Shown: positions 9,192-17,818 of the stretch, in pieces
How positions within the stretch are numbered: position 1 is the first letter of the stretch
Layout: each line of letters begins with the position of its first letter
From: Balneolaceae bacterium
GTDB lineage: Bacteria; Bacteroidota; Rhodothermia; Balneolales; Balneolaceae
Assembly (NCBI GenBank): GCA_009711805.1
Contig: VEMX01000034.1
Coordinates: 34,333 to 98,332, forward strand
Length of the DNA stretch: 64,000 nucleotides
Reading direction: 5' to 3'
Position numbers and translations under genes: made by a program
The notes under the pieces: generated by a model
The model's database searches: none
Seen by the model: the letters and a program-made list of their open reading frames with translations, nothing else
Told to the model about the DNA's origin: nothing

Positions 9192-9216
9192 GAGGAGCCT
9201 TGCAAAAAGGTTCCTC
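9192..9216. terminator. Hairpin between convergent genes
   Basis: Stem GAGGAGCCTT (9192-9201) pairs with AAGGTTCCTC (9207-9216), allowing one G-T pair, around a 5-nt loop. It sits between the 3' ends of the M28 gene and the trmH-like gene, where a two-way terminator is expected. The U-tract is weak. Confidence 0.55.
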
Positions 9217-9225
9217 TCTACTATT

Positions 9226-9912
9226 CTACTTTACCAGTTTGTCCAAAAATTTTTGCTCCAGGTGCTCGCCAGCTTTAATCGATTTCTTAAGCCATTCCAG
9301 CTTTAACACCTGCATCTCTTCTTGCGACAACTGCCATTTAATATCTGAGTTTTTCAACCTGCGTGTAGTGTTATACAGGCAAATAGCTGCGCTCACCGAT
9401 ATATTGAGGCTTTCACTAAATCCAGCCATCGGTATTTTCATAAAGCCATCAGCCATTTCTTTAGCTTTATCACTAATCCCGTCAAGCTCAGTTCCAAAAA
9501 CCAAGGCCGTTTTCTGGTCTATGGGTAACTCATTCAGTTCAAAGTCATTCTCATGGGGAGAAGTGGCAATAATACGGTACCCCTTCTGCTTTAAATCACT
9601 TAAACAAATCTCGGTATTATCGGCTCCAGGCCGGTTGTATGTATGAAGGTTGAGCCACTGATCTGCCCCTATGGTCACCTGGCTGGATGCATCAAACTGA
9701 TTGTCCTTTTCGATGATGTGAACATCCTGCACTCCAAATCCGTCGCAGCTTCTTAGTACAGCACTTGCATTGTGTGGCTGATATATATTCTCTACTACAA
9801 CTGAAATATGGCGGGTACGCTGGGACACAACGGATTCAATTTTTTGCCATCTGGCCCCGGTGGTAAACTCTTTTAAGTATTCTATTAGATTACTTCTTGT
9901 CTGTTTGTCCAT
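9226..9912 (-). CDS. trmH: TrmH-family tRNA 2'-O-ribose methyltransferase (SPOUT)
   Basis: 228 residues. SPOUT signature segments are present in order: VVENIYQPHNASAVLRSCDGFG, where N-x-G/S-A-xx-R forms motif 1, VFGTELDGISDKA (motif 2) and IPMAGFSESLNISVSAAICLY (motif 3, the SAM-binding trefoil knot). The N- and C-terminal helical extensions and the wording of motif 3 fit TrmH, which methylates G18 of tRNA, better than TrmL or RlmB. Preceded by a strong terminator of the response regulator gene. Confidence 0.85.
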   Translation of the reverse strand: MDKQTRSNLIEYLKEFTTGARWQKIESVVSQRTRHISVVVENIYQPHNASAVLRSCDGFGVQDVHIIEKDNQFDASSQVTIGADQWLNLHTYNRPGADNTEICLSDLKQKGYRIIATSPHENDFELNELPIDQKTALVFGTELDGISDKAKEMADGFMKIPMAGFSESLNISVSAAICLYNTTRRLKNSDIKWQLSQEEMQVLKLEWLKKSIKAGEHLEQKFLDKLVK

Positions 9913-9914
9913 AA

Positions 9915-9949
9915 TAAAAAAGCTTCATGCGGATGAGTACATGAAGCTT
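9915..9949 (-). terminator. Intrinsic terminator of the response regulator gene
   Basis: On the minus strand a perfect 10-bp stem (AAGCTTCATG / CATGAAGCTT, plus-strand 9920-9929 and 9940-9949, 10-nt loop) is followed by a run TTTTTATTAT. It lies 28 bp after the response regulator stop and just before the trmH start codon. Confidence 0.85.
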
Positions 9950-9977
9950 ATGATTGTTAGAGTCCTAAAATGATCTA

Positions 9978-10652
9978 TTACTGATCACATCTGAATGTGA
10001 ACCCTTTCTTACGAATGGTCTCAATGTAATCCACATCAGAATGTTCTCTTATTTTCTTTCTCAAATAACTGATATACACATTAATGTAGTTGGTCTGGGT
10101 ATCAAAGTGTATATCCCAAACTTTCTCAGCCAGTTCTTCCTGAGTAATAATCCGGTTTTTATTCTTCATAAAGTAAACGAGCAAATTAAACTCGTTGTTC
10201 GTCAATTGAACTTTGTTGCCGTTAATCGTGAATTCACGCTTTAACAAATCAACCTTCAACTCCCCACACGACAGTTGCTGTTCGCTTCCGGACTGTGTTC
10301 TTCGTTCGATGGCTTCGAGCCGAGCTAATAACTCTTCCGTATTAAATGGTTTGGTCAAATAATCATCGGCGCCAACTTTAAGGCATTTTACCTTTACATC
10401 GGTTTCCTGCTCGCCTGATAATATCAGAACCGGAGTAATAATATTCTTATCACGAATATTCTTACATACCTCATAACCATCTCCATCAGGTAATCCCAAA
10501 TCAAGGATGATCATTTCATACTCATTTTCAATCGCCATTTCTTCCCCATCCGAGGCGTTGTCTGCAGTAAAAACAGAATTACCATTATGTTCTAATACAG
10601 CTTTTACAAGGGTACGAACTGAAGGGTCATCCTCAATTACGAGTATATTCAT
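9978..10652 (-). CDS. OmpR/PhoB-type response regulator
   Basis: 224 residues. Receiver domain 1-115 with acidic pocket ED(D) at 7-9, phospho-acceptor D51 (IILDLGLPDGDGY) and the lysine of LTKPFNTEEL; C-terminal winged helix 128-222 with the NEFNLLVYFMKN and VYISYLRKKI helices. It regulates transcription after phosphorylation. No cognate kinase is adjacent: the two kinases in the window are 10 and 30 kb away. It is monocistronic, with its own terminator. Confidence 0.92.
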   Translation of the reverse strand: MNILVIEDDPSVRTLVKAVLEHNGNSVFTADNASDGEEMAIENEYEMIILDLGLPDGDGYEVCKNIRDKNIITPVLILSGEQETDVKVKCLKVGADDYLTKPFNTEELLARLEAIERRTQSGSEQQLSCGELKVDLLKREFTINGNKVQLTNNEFNLLVYFMKNKNRIITQEELAEKVWDIHFDTQTNYINVYISYLRKKIREHSDVDYIETIRKKGFTFRCDQ

Positions 10653-10772
10653 ATGTGATACAAAATTTAAGTATTAAAAAATCGCGGATGCTTTTCGAAC
10701 TAACAAAGCAGGAATTGGATGAGGAAAACTTAATAAACATTAGAATTAAAAACACGGCTAATGTTAATCCAC

Positions 10773-11480
10773 TTAATCCACAAGAAAATACCCATTCTGC
10801 AATAACCATTGCCTTGCTTCGCTTACATATTCGGTAGTTAAGCGGTGACCTTCATCAATCACTCTGAATTCTGCAGAAAAACCTTCTTTTGCTAACAGTG
10901 ATATTTCTTTTTTCTGAGGTTCGGCCAATACACTATCATCTTTTTTCCCGTGTAATGCAAGTACATTTATATGAGAAGCCCGGGCTCTTTTACCTTCAAA
11001 CACTTCTGTTTTAATCCTGCCTCCTACTACAATCAGATCCGAAATGTATTTCCATCTCGAAAAAGCAAAATATCCACCGAGGTATCCTCCCATGGAATAT
11101 CCGAATATACAATACCGGTTTATCTCAATTGCTCCAGACACCGAATCCAGGGTATCTTGAATAAACTGAGAAGCCCTTTCCATGGACTTCACAAACTGAT
11201 CCTGCCTTCCGTCGTACAGATACCACGCCCGTCCCCATTGGGCAACTGTGCGTTCACGGTTCTTATTATAAATAGGATATGGAGCCTGAATAAACAAGTG
11301 ATATGCCCTTACATCTAACATCTCCTCCATCTTCTTTTCGAAGTACACCAGGTTCTGGTTGTACCCATGCAGATATACAATGAGTGGCTTTTTCCCTTTT
11401 GCACCGGTTTCAACAAGCTTATATGGTACTTCAATCTTAAATGAAGACTTCCCGGAAATAAGTACTTCTTTTGCTCCCAT
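10773..11480 (-). CDS. Alpha/beta-hydrolase, phospholipase/carboxylesterase-like
   Basis: 235 residues, no signal peptide. Oxyanion region YLHGYNQN (36-43), nucleophile elbow GYSMGG with S129, acid at D181 or D182 in LHGKKDDSV, and histidine H212 in DEGHRL form a complete catalytic triad in the order of the YpfH/carboxylesterase group. Likely cytoplasmic esterase of unknown substrate. It stands alone, 120 bp upstream of the response regulator gene. Confidence 0.8.
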   Translation of the reverse strand: MGAKEVLISGKSSFKIEVPYKLVETGAKGKKPLIVYLHGYNQNLVYFEKKMEEMLDVRAYHLFIQAPYPIYNKNRERTVAQWGRAWYLYDGRQDQFVKSMERASQFIQDTLDSVSGAIEINRYCIFGYSMGGYLGGYFAFSRWKYISDLIVVGGRIKTEVFEGKRARASHINVLALHGKKDDSVLAEPQKKEISLLAKEGFSAEFRVIDEGHRLTTEYVSEARQWLLQNGYFLVD

Positions 11481-11630
11481 ATGATGATCTGTTCTTTGTA
11501 CTCTTAATTCTTGTGCCTACCCTTCCATCTTATTTCTTCATCCTGATATCAATAATTCTTATATCAGCAGAGAAACGACAATATAAAGGATCTGCTAAAA
11601 TGTTTTTGTAGAGAACAGCGTAATAATTCG

Positions 11631-11866
11631 TTAACCCGGATTATTCACCAAGAAATTTAATCGTACGCAAGGCGAAGTGGAAATGGGAACGGAAGGGTAC
11701 TGTGGTACCCTGAGTACCCCAATTTTCACTTGAACGCAGCGTACGGGGAAATTTCGCTGCCTAATCCGTACCTCAAAATTGAGCTATTACATAAAGCAAT
11801 TCAACGATAATATATTCAAGTATATAGATCGCCATTTTGCATCCATTCGTGAATAATTCGGGTTAA
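11631..11866. mobile_element. MITE copy 1 (228 bp, TTAA target duplication)
   Basis: A 228-bp core (11635-11862) is bounded by 14-bp imperfect inverted repeats, CCCGGATTATTCAC on the left and CCCGAATTATTCAC (reverse complement) on the right, and flanked by TTAA on both sides. Two further copies lie at 35706-35943 and, inverted, at 63801-64000. It has no open reading frame. The inner part is a long imperfect palindrome. It lies in the gap between the esterase gene and bioB, ending 63 bp upstream of the likely bioB promoter. Four substitutions separate it from copy 2. Confidence 0.85.
11652..11755. repeat. Long imperfect palindrome inside the MITE
   Basis: About 50 bases on each side of a TGTG loop (11701-11704) pair imperfectly: GAAATTT / AAATTTC at the outside, CGTACGC / GCGTACG in the middle, and a perfect GGGTAC / GTACCC at the loop. 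A transcript of either strand would fold into a long hairpin. The same structure is present in the other two copies. Confidence 0.7.
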
Positions 11867-11928
11867 GGGTTCCCTTTTCTGTACCATCTAAATTAAAGCA
11901 AAAACTTTGGCTCAATTTGTGAATTAAG

Positions 11929-11960
11929 ATTGGAATTACTTTTAATCCCTCTTACTTTTG
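11929..11960 (+). promoter_or_regulatory. Candidate bioB promoter (Bacteroidota type)
   Basis: TACTTTTG at 11953-11960 fits the -7 consensus TAnnTTTG, and TTG at 11930-11932 lies 20 bp upstream, within the usual spacing for the -33 TTTG element. It would place the transcript start about 25-30 bases before the bioB ATG. Consensus is from Bacteroides and Flavobacterium; use here is inferred. Confidence 0.5.
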
Positions 11961-11994
11961 CATCATTATTATAGAATCTGAAGAAATTATTGAT

Positions 11995-12993
11995 ATGTCT
12001 GAAATTCGTACCAACTGGACTGAAGAAGAAGTAACTCAAATATATAACACCCCCCTGATGGAGCTCATCTATCAGGCGGCTACGGTGCATCGTGATTATC
12101 ATGAAACAGGTGAAGTGCAGGTTTGTACGTTATTGTCGATTAAAACCGGTGGATGCTCCGAAGATTGTGCCTATTGCCCACAGTCAGCACGGTATGAGAC
12201 TGAGGTTAAAGCTGAAAAGATGATGCCTAAAGAGATGATCCTGGCAGCAGCCGAACGTGCCAAAGAAGCAGGGAGTACCCGTTTCTGTATGGGAGCCGCC
12301 TGGAGAAGTGCCCGCAAAACCAAAGATTTTGACCGGGTCCTCGATGTTGTTTCTGACGTAGCTGATATGGGCCTCGAGGTTTGTGCGACACTGGGCATGT
12401 TGAATGATGAACAAGCAGCCAAGCTTAAAGATGCCGGCCTGTACGCATACAACCACAACCTGGACAGCAGCGAAGACTTCTATAAAAAGATTATTACAAC
12501 CCGTTCTTACGATGATCGCCTGGATACGATCAAAAAAGTACAGGACAACGATATTTCTGTTTGTTCAGGAGGGATTATTGGTATGGGAGAAACTCATGAA
12601 GATCGCATTGGCTTGCTGTATACCCTCTGCACTCTGGACCAGCATCCCGAGTCGGTACCGGTAAATGCTTTGATTGCTGTTGAGGGAACTCCCATGGAAA
12701 ACCAGCCTAAGGTACCCAGTTGGGACATGGCTCGTATGATTGCCACCGCCCGCATTCTCATGCCCGAGTCCATGGTTCGCCTTTCAGCCGGACGTGTTCG
12801 CATGGATTTTGAAGAACAGGCGCTATGTTTTATGGCAGGTGCCAATTCCATCTTTACCGGAGAAAAACTTCTCACCACCGATAACAATGAACTAAGTGAA
12901 GACATGCATATGTTTGAGCTCTTCGGCCTCACCCCTCGTCCTGCTTATAAAAACGCAAAGGAAGAGCATCTACCTGAAGTAGTGGCAGAGTAA
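11995..12993 (+). CDS. bioB: Biotin synthase
   Basis: 332 residues. Radical SAM cluster cysteines C54, C58 and C61 in GGCSEDCAYCPQS, followed by the family segments FCMGAAWR, CATLGM, YNHNLDSS and GGIIGMGE; the later LSAGRVRMD and AGANSIFTGEKLLTT contain the arginine and surrounding residues of the auxiliary 2Fe-2S site. It inserts sulfur into dethiobiotin, the last step of biotin synthesis. No other bio genes are nearby, so bioB is isolated here. Strong homology along the whole length makes the call secure. Confidence 0.97.
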   Translation: MSEIRTNWTEEEVTQIYNTPLMELIYQAATVHRDYHETGEVQVCTLLSIKTGGCSEDCAYCPQSARYETEVKAEKMMPKEMILAAAERAKEAGSTRFCMGAAWRSARKTKDFDRVLDVVSDVADMGLEVCATLGMLNDEQAAKLKDAGLYAYNHNLDSSEDFYKKIITTRSYDDRLDTIKKVQDNDISVCSGGIIGMGETHEDRIGLLYTLCTLDQHPESVPVNALIAVEGTPMENQPKVPSWDMARMIATARILMPESMVRLSAGRVRMDFEEQALCFMAGANSIFTGEKLLTTDNNELSEDMHMFELFGLTPRPAYKNAKEEHLPEVVAE

Positions 12994-13081
12994 TCACCTC
13001 AAAACTATAGACTGCGGTTATTTAGTAATGAGTGAAGGACGATGGACGATAGATTTCGCTTCATATGCTTTAGAGCAGTAA

Positions 13082-13335
13082 CCTCGCAAGTCTCTGGCTT
13101 GCTTTAGGAGGAAGAATTGTTGTACGTACCCTCCAATAAGTTTAGAAGCAGAAAATACCACTCATTCCCCTTTCCCCCGACCTCACCCATACCCTTTCCT
13201 TCCCCGAGGGGACGTCTGCGGCGCTCAAGGAGAGGGCTTTTCAATAAGTCCCAAAACCTCAAAAGTGAGTAAACAATCCATTGATTACCCAGCAAGTCCT
13301 CTCCTCCAGGAGAGGATTTAGGTGAGGTGAAAGTA
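13082..13335. repeat. REP-like 254-bp repeat, copy 1
   Basis: Nearly identical to 13483-13736, with related copies at 35334-35610 and partial copies at 34434-34505, 34640-34776 and 35105-35190. It contains two hairpins: CCCTCTCCTT / AAGGAGAGGG (about 13193-13237) and the palindrome TCCTCTCCTCCAGGAGAGGA (13297-13316). An outer inverted pair ACCTCACC / GGTGAGGT brackets both, like a nested palindromic unit. Confidence 0.8.
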
Positions 13336-13406
13336 TATGGCAGCCTTAGCCTTCATAGCAACTAACCATATCAATACTGATTAAGGTAGTGGACCACCCT
13401 AAAGCT

Positions 13407-13476
13407 CTCTTAAGTCTTACAGCGAGTATCGGGGGGCATTACATAGAACCAAGCCCGTCGAACGCTGACTTAAGAG
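13407..13476. repeat. 70-bp element with perfect 10-bp inverted ends, copy 1
   Basis: CTCTTAAGTC (13407-13416) is the exact reverse complement of GACTTAAGAG (13467-13476). The 50-bp interior is GC-rich (TCGGGGGGCATTAC). The same element is at 35260-35329 with a few changes. It could be a transcribed hairpin or a very small mobile unit. Confidence 0.65.
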
Positions 13477-13482
13477 CTGGGG

Positions 13483-13736
13483 CCTCGCAAGTCTCTGGCT
13501 TGCCTTAGGAGGAAGAATTGTTGTACGTACCCTCCAATAAGTTTAGAAGCAGAAAATACCACTCATTCCCCTTTCCCCCGACCTCACCCATACCCTCTCC
13601 TTCCCCGAGGGGACGTCTGCGGCGCTCAAGGAGAGGGTTTTTCAATAAGTCCCAAAACCTCAAAAGTAAGTAAACAATCCATTGATTGGCCAGCAAGTCC
13701 TCTCCTCCAGGAGAGGATTTAGGTGAGGTGAGAGTA
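13483..13736. repeat. REP-like 254-bp repeat, copy 2
   Basis: Direct repeat of 13082-13335 with only a few substitutions and the same length. Contains the palindrome TCCTCTCCTCCAGGAGAGGA at 13698-13717. It ends 31 bp from the korB stop codon. Confidence 0.8.
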
Positions 13737-13766
13737 CAGCAGTCCCCTCACTTTTCACATACTGCA

Positions 13767-14843
13767 CTATTTTACGTCCCAAGTCTCTGGGCCGGCAAGC
13801 AGGGTATCCAGGTTGGCTTCCCGTTTGCTGATAGCATACTCATTTTGAGCCAATACGCCTTCATCGTAGGTTGGGCGATCTACTGCATAGAGCACCCCAA
13901 ATGGCCGGGGGAACTTGAGATGTTCTCCATTCTGAGGATGTTCAAAAAATCTTGAAAGCAGATTTGCTTTGGTGGTATCTGTTTCGTCATGTATCCAAAG
14001 ATCATCTTTTGAGTACTCACCATTCAGTTCTACCACTTGAGGTATTAAACCATCCAGGCGCACCCCTTTATCTTTGTCTTTACCAAATACCAACGGTTCT
14101 CCATCTTCCAGATAGATGGTTTCACGGGGTCTGGATTTCTTATCGGTAAACAATTCAAAAGCACCATCATTAAAGACAATACAGTTCTGGTAGATCTCAA
14201 GCATAGAAGCTCCTTGATGCTCATGAGCCCGGTTCAGCATCTTTTTTAAATGCCTTGGATCCCGATCCATAGCACGAGCTACAAACGTACCGTCTGCCCC
14301 CAAACTGAGAGAAAGCGGATTAAACGGATGATCAATAGATCCAAAAGGGGTAGATTTTGAGATAGTACCTTCTGGCGCGGTAGGTGAATACTGCCCTTTG
14401 GTGAGCCCGTAGATCTGATTATTAAAAAGCATCAGGTTTACATTTACATTTCGGCGTAATAGCTGCACAAAATGATTAGCTCCAATAGAAAGGGAATCCC
14501 CGTCGCCGGTAATAATCCATACACTTAATTCCGGGCGTGATACTTTTAAACCCGTAGCTATGGCGGGAGCTCTCCCATGGATAGAGTGCATGCCAAAAGT
14601 ATCCATATAGTAGGGGAAACGGGCGGCACAGCCAATCCCGGAAATAAATACAATGTCTTTCTTGGGAACCCCAAGATCCGGCATCACATTTTGAATTTGT
14701 TTCAGAATAGTGTAATCCCCACAACCAGGACACCACCGCACATCCTGGTCAGAAGAAAAATCTTTGGAAGAATAGCTCACTGCTTCTTCTTCCGTGTTTC
14801 CGTTTGAGTTTATGAAGTCGTCAATTTTTGTTTCTAAAGGCAT
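13767..14843 (-). CDS. korB: 2-oxoacid:ferredoxin oxidoreductase, beta subunit (2-oxoglutarate type)
   Basis: 358 residues. Thiamine diphosphate-binding subunit: VRWCPGCGDYTILK near the N terminus, GIGCAARFPYY, HGRAPAIATGLK, and the Mg-TPP motif GDGDSLSIGANHF through NNQIYGLTKGQ. With the fused alpha/gamma subunit directly upstream (6-bp gap) it forms a two-subunit enzyme that decarboxylates 2-oxoglutarate, or another 2-oxoacid, to the acyl-CoA with ferredoxin reduction. The two-subunit fused form and sequence style are typical of aerobic Bacteroidota where it replaces or supplements the dehydrogenase complex. Confidence 0.92.
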   Translation of the reverse strand: MPLETKIDDFINSNGNTEEEAVSYSSKDFSSDQDVRWCPGCGDYTILKQIQNVMPDLGVPKKDIVFISGIGCAARFPYYMDTFGMHSIHGRAPAIATGLKVSRPELSVWIITGDGDSLSIGANHFVQLLRRNVNVNLMLFNNQIYGLTKGQYSPTAPEGTISKSTPFGSIDHPFNPLSLSLGADGTFVARAMDRDPRHLKKMLNRAHEHQGASMLEIYQNCIVFNDGAFELFTDKKSRPRETIYLEDGEPLVFGKDKDKGVRLDGLIPQVVELNGEYSKDDLWIHDETDTTKANLLSRFFEHPQNGEHLKFPRPFGVLYAVDRPTYDEGVLAQNEYAISKREANLDTLLAGPETWDVK

Positions 14844-14849
14844 ATTAAT

Positions 14850-16730
14850 TCAGCTTGCTTTAGTTCGCGCAGGTATTTGTTTGTCAGAAATGATATTCAG
14901 GATGTCCTCTTTTAGTTCTGCTACCCCAAAAGGCCGTCCTTTTATTTTATTTATTGGTTCTGCAGCAATCATGAAGTGATCTCTGATCACACGAACCAAC
15001 TGCCCGTTATTAATTTCGGGGACAATCACTTTATCAAAACCAGAAAGCAATGCTTCCAGGTTTCGGGGAAACGGACTCAAGTACCTAAGGTGGGCATGTG
15101 AAATATCATGGCCGTCTTTTCGCAGTTCAGCAACAGCCGTACGGATACTTCCATAAGTTGATCCCCATCCCAGGATAAGTATATCACCTTGGTCGTTCCC
15201 TTGATCAATTTCCTGCCGTGGAATAAAATCAGCTACTTTATCTCGTTTAGCTTCCCGTACCTTCACCATTTTTTGGTGATTGTCGGGATCATAAGAAACG
15301 TCTCCGGTCTCGTCTTCTTTCTCCAGTCCACCTACCCGATGTTCGATACCTTTGGTGCCGGGTATAGCCCAGGAGCGGACGTGCCGTTCATCCCGCACAT
15401 ACGGCAAAAATGGTTCCTCACTCCCCTCTCGAGGCGATTCAAAGCCAACTTCAATATTCTTAAGATCTTTTTCCTGTGGAAACTTCCACGGTTCTGAACC
15501 ATTAGCAAGATATCCATCGGAGAGATACATCACAGGTATCATATGTTCCAGGGCAATACGGGAGGCTTCAAAAGCCATCTGAAAACAATCGGCGGGTGTG
15601 CTTGGAGCCACAACCACCATGGGACTTTCCCCATTACGGCCATAAAACGCCTGTAGCAGGTCGGCCTGCTCCGTTTTGGTAGGCATACCCGTAGAAGGTC
15701 CTGCTCGCTGAATATTCAATACCACAAGGGGGAGCTCAAGCATTACTGCCAGGCCTATAGCTTCTCCTTTGAGCGCAATACCCGGCCCGGAAGAACTCGT
15801 TACACCAAGGCTTCCGCCAAAAGCAGCACCAATAGCCGACGATACAGCTGCAATTTCGTCCTCAGCCTGGAAAGTGGTAATCCCAAAATTCTTGTAGCGA
15901 GAAAGCCCATGCAATATATCCGAAGCCGGCGTAATAGGATATGAACCAAAAAATAATGGAAGCTTACTTTTCTTGGTAGCTGCAACCAATCCTAGTACGG
16001 TAGACTCGTTTCCGGTTATATTTCTATAAGTACCCGGTTCAAGATCTGCTTCTTCTACTGTATACCGGGAAGAAAAAATTTCGGCTGTTTCTCCAAAATG
16101 ATAGCCTGTTTTCAGAACCTTTATATTGGCGGCCGCTACATCAGGTTTCTTCCCAAATTTTTTATTTAAAAACTGAATAGTAGAATCCATCGGACGGTTA
16201 TACATCCAGTACAACAGCCCCAAAACAAACATATTCTTACAACGATCCACATCCTTATAAGACAGATCCATATCAGAAAGTGCCTCTTTGGTCATCTTGC
16301 TGATGTCCATCTCATAAACGGTGTAGGAACTGAGCGTGTCATCCTCTAAAGGATTGGCCCCTTCGGGATATTTAGCCAATTTCAGGTTTCGTTTGTCGAA
16401 GCCAGCCGTATTGGCGATGATGAGTCCCCCTTTCTTAAGCAGAGAGAGATTCGCTTTTAAGGCCGCTGAATTCATTACAACAAGTACATCACATACATCC
16501 CCCGGAGTCATTATTTCCTTACTTCCAAAATGAAGCTGGAAAGATGATACCCCCGGTACAGTTCCGGCTGGTGCGCGTATTTCAGCTGGAAATTCGGGTA
16601 ATGTTCTCAAATCGTTACCGAGAAGGGCGGTAGTATTTGTGAAGAGTGATCCTGTTAGCTGCATCCCATCCCCGGAATCTCCGGCAAATCGAATGGTCAC
16701 TTCCTCACAAACCTGGTTTTTGATGTCCAT
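14850..16730 (-). CDS. korA: 2-oxoacid:ferredoxin oxidoreductase, fused gamma-alpha subunit (2-oxoglutarate type)
   Basis: 626 residues. Gamma domain first (about 1-190: RFAGDSGDGMQLTGSLF, FPAEIRAPAGT), then the alpha pyrimidine-binding domain (FFGSYPITPASDILHGL, FQAEDEIAAVSSAIGA, TSSSGPGIALKGEAIGLA, IQRAGPSTGMPTKTEQADL) and the C-terminal transketolase-like part (ILGWGSTYGS, HLRYLSPFP, VPEINNGQLVRVIR). Domain order and length match KorA fusions. First gene of the korAB pair. The upstream 113 bp are shared with the divergent lipoprotein gene. Confidence 0.93.
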   Translation of the reverse strand: MDIKNQVCEEVTIRFAGDSGDGMQLTGSLFTNTTALLGNDLRTLPEFPAEIRAPAGTVPGVSSFQLHFGSKEIMTPGDVCDVLVVMNSAALKANLSLLKKGGLIIANTAGFDKRNLKLAKYPEGANPLEDDTLSSYTVYEMDISKMTKEALSDMDLSYKDVDRCKNMFVLGLLYWMYNRPMDSTIQFLNKKFGKKPDVAAANIKVLKTGYHFGETAEIFSSRYTVEEADLEPGTYRNITGNESTVLGLVAATKKSKLPLFFGSYPITPASDILHGLSRYKNFGITTFQAEDEIAAVSSAIGAAFGGSLGVTSSSGPGIALKGEAIGLAVMLELPLVVLNIQRAGPSTGMPTKTEQADLLQAFYGRNGESPMVVVAPSTPADCFQMAFEASRIALEHMIPVMYLSDGYLANGSEPWKFPQEKDLKNIEVGFESPREGSEEPFLPYVRDERHVRSWAIPGTKGIEHRVGGLEKEDETGDVSYDPDNHQKMVKVREAKRDKVADFIPRQEIDQGNDQGDILILGWGSTYGSIRTAVAELRKDGHDISHAHLRYLSPFPRNLEALLSGFDKVIVPEINNGQLVRVIRDHFMIAAEPINKIKGRPFGVAELKEDILNIISDKQIPARTKAS

Positions 16731-16843
16731 AAAACTACTATCAAATCATTTAAATTGCGATCGGTGTCAAAATCTTGCTTTTTAAGTAGAAAAGAAACGT
16801 TAATTTGACCTTATTCAATATTCTAATAGTTCCGAAATCCGCT

Positions 16844-17749
16844 ATGAAATCAACCTGTTTCCCTACTTTTATCCTCATTCTTGCAGCTGCCCTGTATTCC
16901 TGTGGCCCAACGCCTGCAAAAGAAAATATTTCCATTAATCCACAATTAATCCAGGACTCCACTAAGATTGCTTTTAGCATTGAAAATGGTCTTCAGGGCC
17001 CCGAAGCAGTACGTTTTGACCCTAAACATGATGTTTATTTCATCTCTAATTTCAATGGAGGAGGAAATACACTTGATGCTAACGGATTCATTACCAAAGC
17101 AGACTCAAATGGCCGGATTATAGAATTAAAATTTATTCAGGAAGACGGAGAATATCCCCTTCATGCTCCCCGGGGAATGTTTATAACCGAAACAGAGCTG
17201 TGGGTAGCCGACGTAATAGGTGTGCATAGTTTTGACCTTAAAAGTGGTAAACAAAACAGCTTTGTTAGTTTCAAAGATTTTGAGGTAGGTTTTCTCAATG
17301 ATGTTTCTGCTGATGAACAGGGAAACATCTATATAACCGATACCGGAACTTCCCGGGTTTATATTATTCAAAATGGAGCCCCCTCGGTATATCTGGATGC
17401 TCTGCCGATTGCCCCCAATGGTATCAGCCGGGATATAAATCAAAACAGATTTGTACTGGCTCCCTGGGGCGGAGATTCTTTGTTCTATTCCTTTGGTCCT
17501 GAAAAAAATCTTCAGGAATATGCATCCATGGATGGTGGTTATTTTGATGGAATAGAGTTTATGGATGACTATATGCTCACCTCCAGCCAGCAGGATTCCA
17601 GCATTCGCATCTATGATGGTAAAGACAACCACATCCTGATACATACGCCCGGGCGAGGCGCTGACATCGGAATCGATACCGCCAGAAGGAGAATAGCTGT
17701 ACCTTATATTGCTCTTAACCGGGTCGACATCTGGGAGCTTTCCAACTAA
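16844..17749 (+). CDS. Lipoprotein with SMP-30/NHL-like beta-propeller
   Basis: 301 residues from the ATG at 16844; the frame is open further up, but only from a TTG, and the ATG places a good lipoprotein signal (hydrophobic stretch then LYSC). The body has propeller-type segments: GLQGPEAVRFDPKHDVYFISNF, LHAPRGMFI, FLNDVSADEQGNIYITDTGTSRVY and ALPIAPNGISRD, which resemble SMP-30/gluconolactonase-like six-bladed propellers. Role unknown: sugar-lactone hydrolysis or a binding function. It is exported and lipid-anchored. Confidence 0.75.
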   Translation: MKSTCFPTFILILAAALYSCGPTPAKENISINPQLIQDSTKIAFSIENGLQGPEAVRFDPKHDVYFISNFNGGGNTLDANGFITKADSNGRIIELKFIQEDGEYPLHAPRGMFITETELWVADVIGVHSFDLKSGKQNSFVSFKDFEVGFLNDVSADEQGNIYITDTGTSRVYIIQNGAPSVYLDALPIAPNGISRDINQNRFVLAPWGGDSLFYSFGPEKNLQEYASMDGGYFDGIEFMDDYMLTSSQQDSSIRIYDGKDNHILIHTPGRGADIGIDTARRRIAVPYIALNRVDIWELSN

Positions 17750-17818
17750 TGCTTTTAACCATTTATACCAAACAATTGAGGCTCGATTCCACATCATAAT
17801 ATGCTTATCTTTAGGGCT

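Larger units (their letters stand above)
12994..13766. other. Gene-free interval with REP-like repeats
   Basis: The 773 bp between the convergent ends of bioB and korB hold two near-identical 254-bp direct repeats and a 70-bp element with inverted ends, described separately. The two 63-codon open frames here (on the minus strand) are almost identical because they lie in the repeat, and are not considered genes. The first 88 bp (12994-13081) show nothing recognisable. Confidence 0.7.

Noticed and set aside
10655..10837. 60-codon plus-strand frame between response regulator and esterase genes
   Set aside because: It overlaps the end of the esterase gene and has no recognisable protein character or ribosome site.
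13104..13696. Two 63-codon minus-strand frames with nearly identical translations
   Set aside because: They lie entirely inside the two copies of the REP-like repeat; identity reflects DNA duplication, the stem-loops encode the conserved parts, and no ribosome site is present.
12994..13766. CRISPR array in the repeat block
   Set aside because: The repeats are two long units of 254 bp with internal hairpins, not short regular repeats with unique spacers; no cas genes are present.
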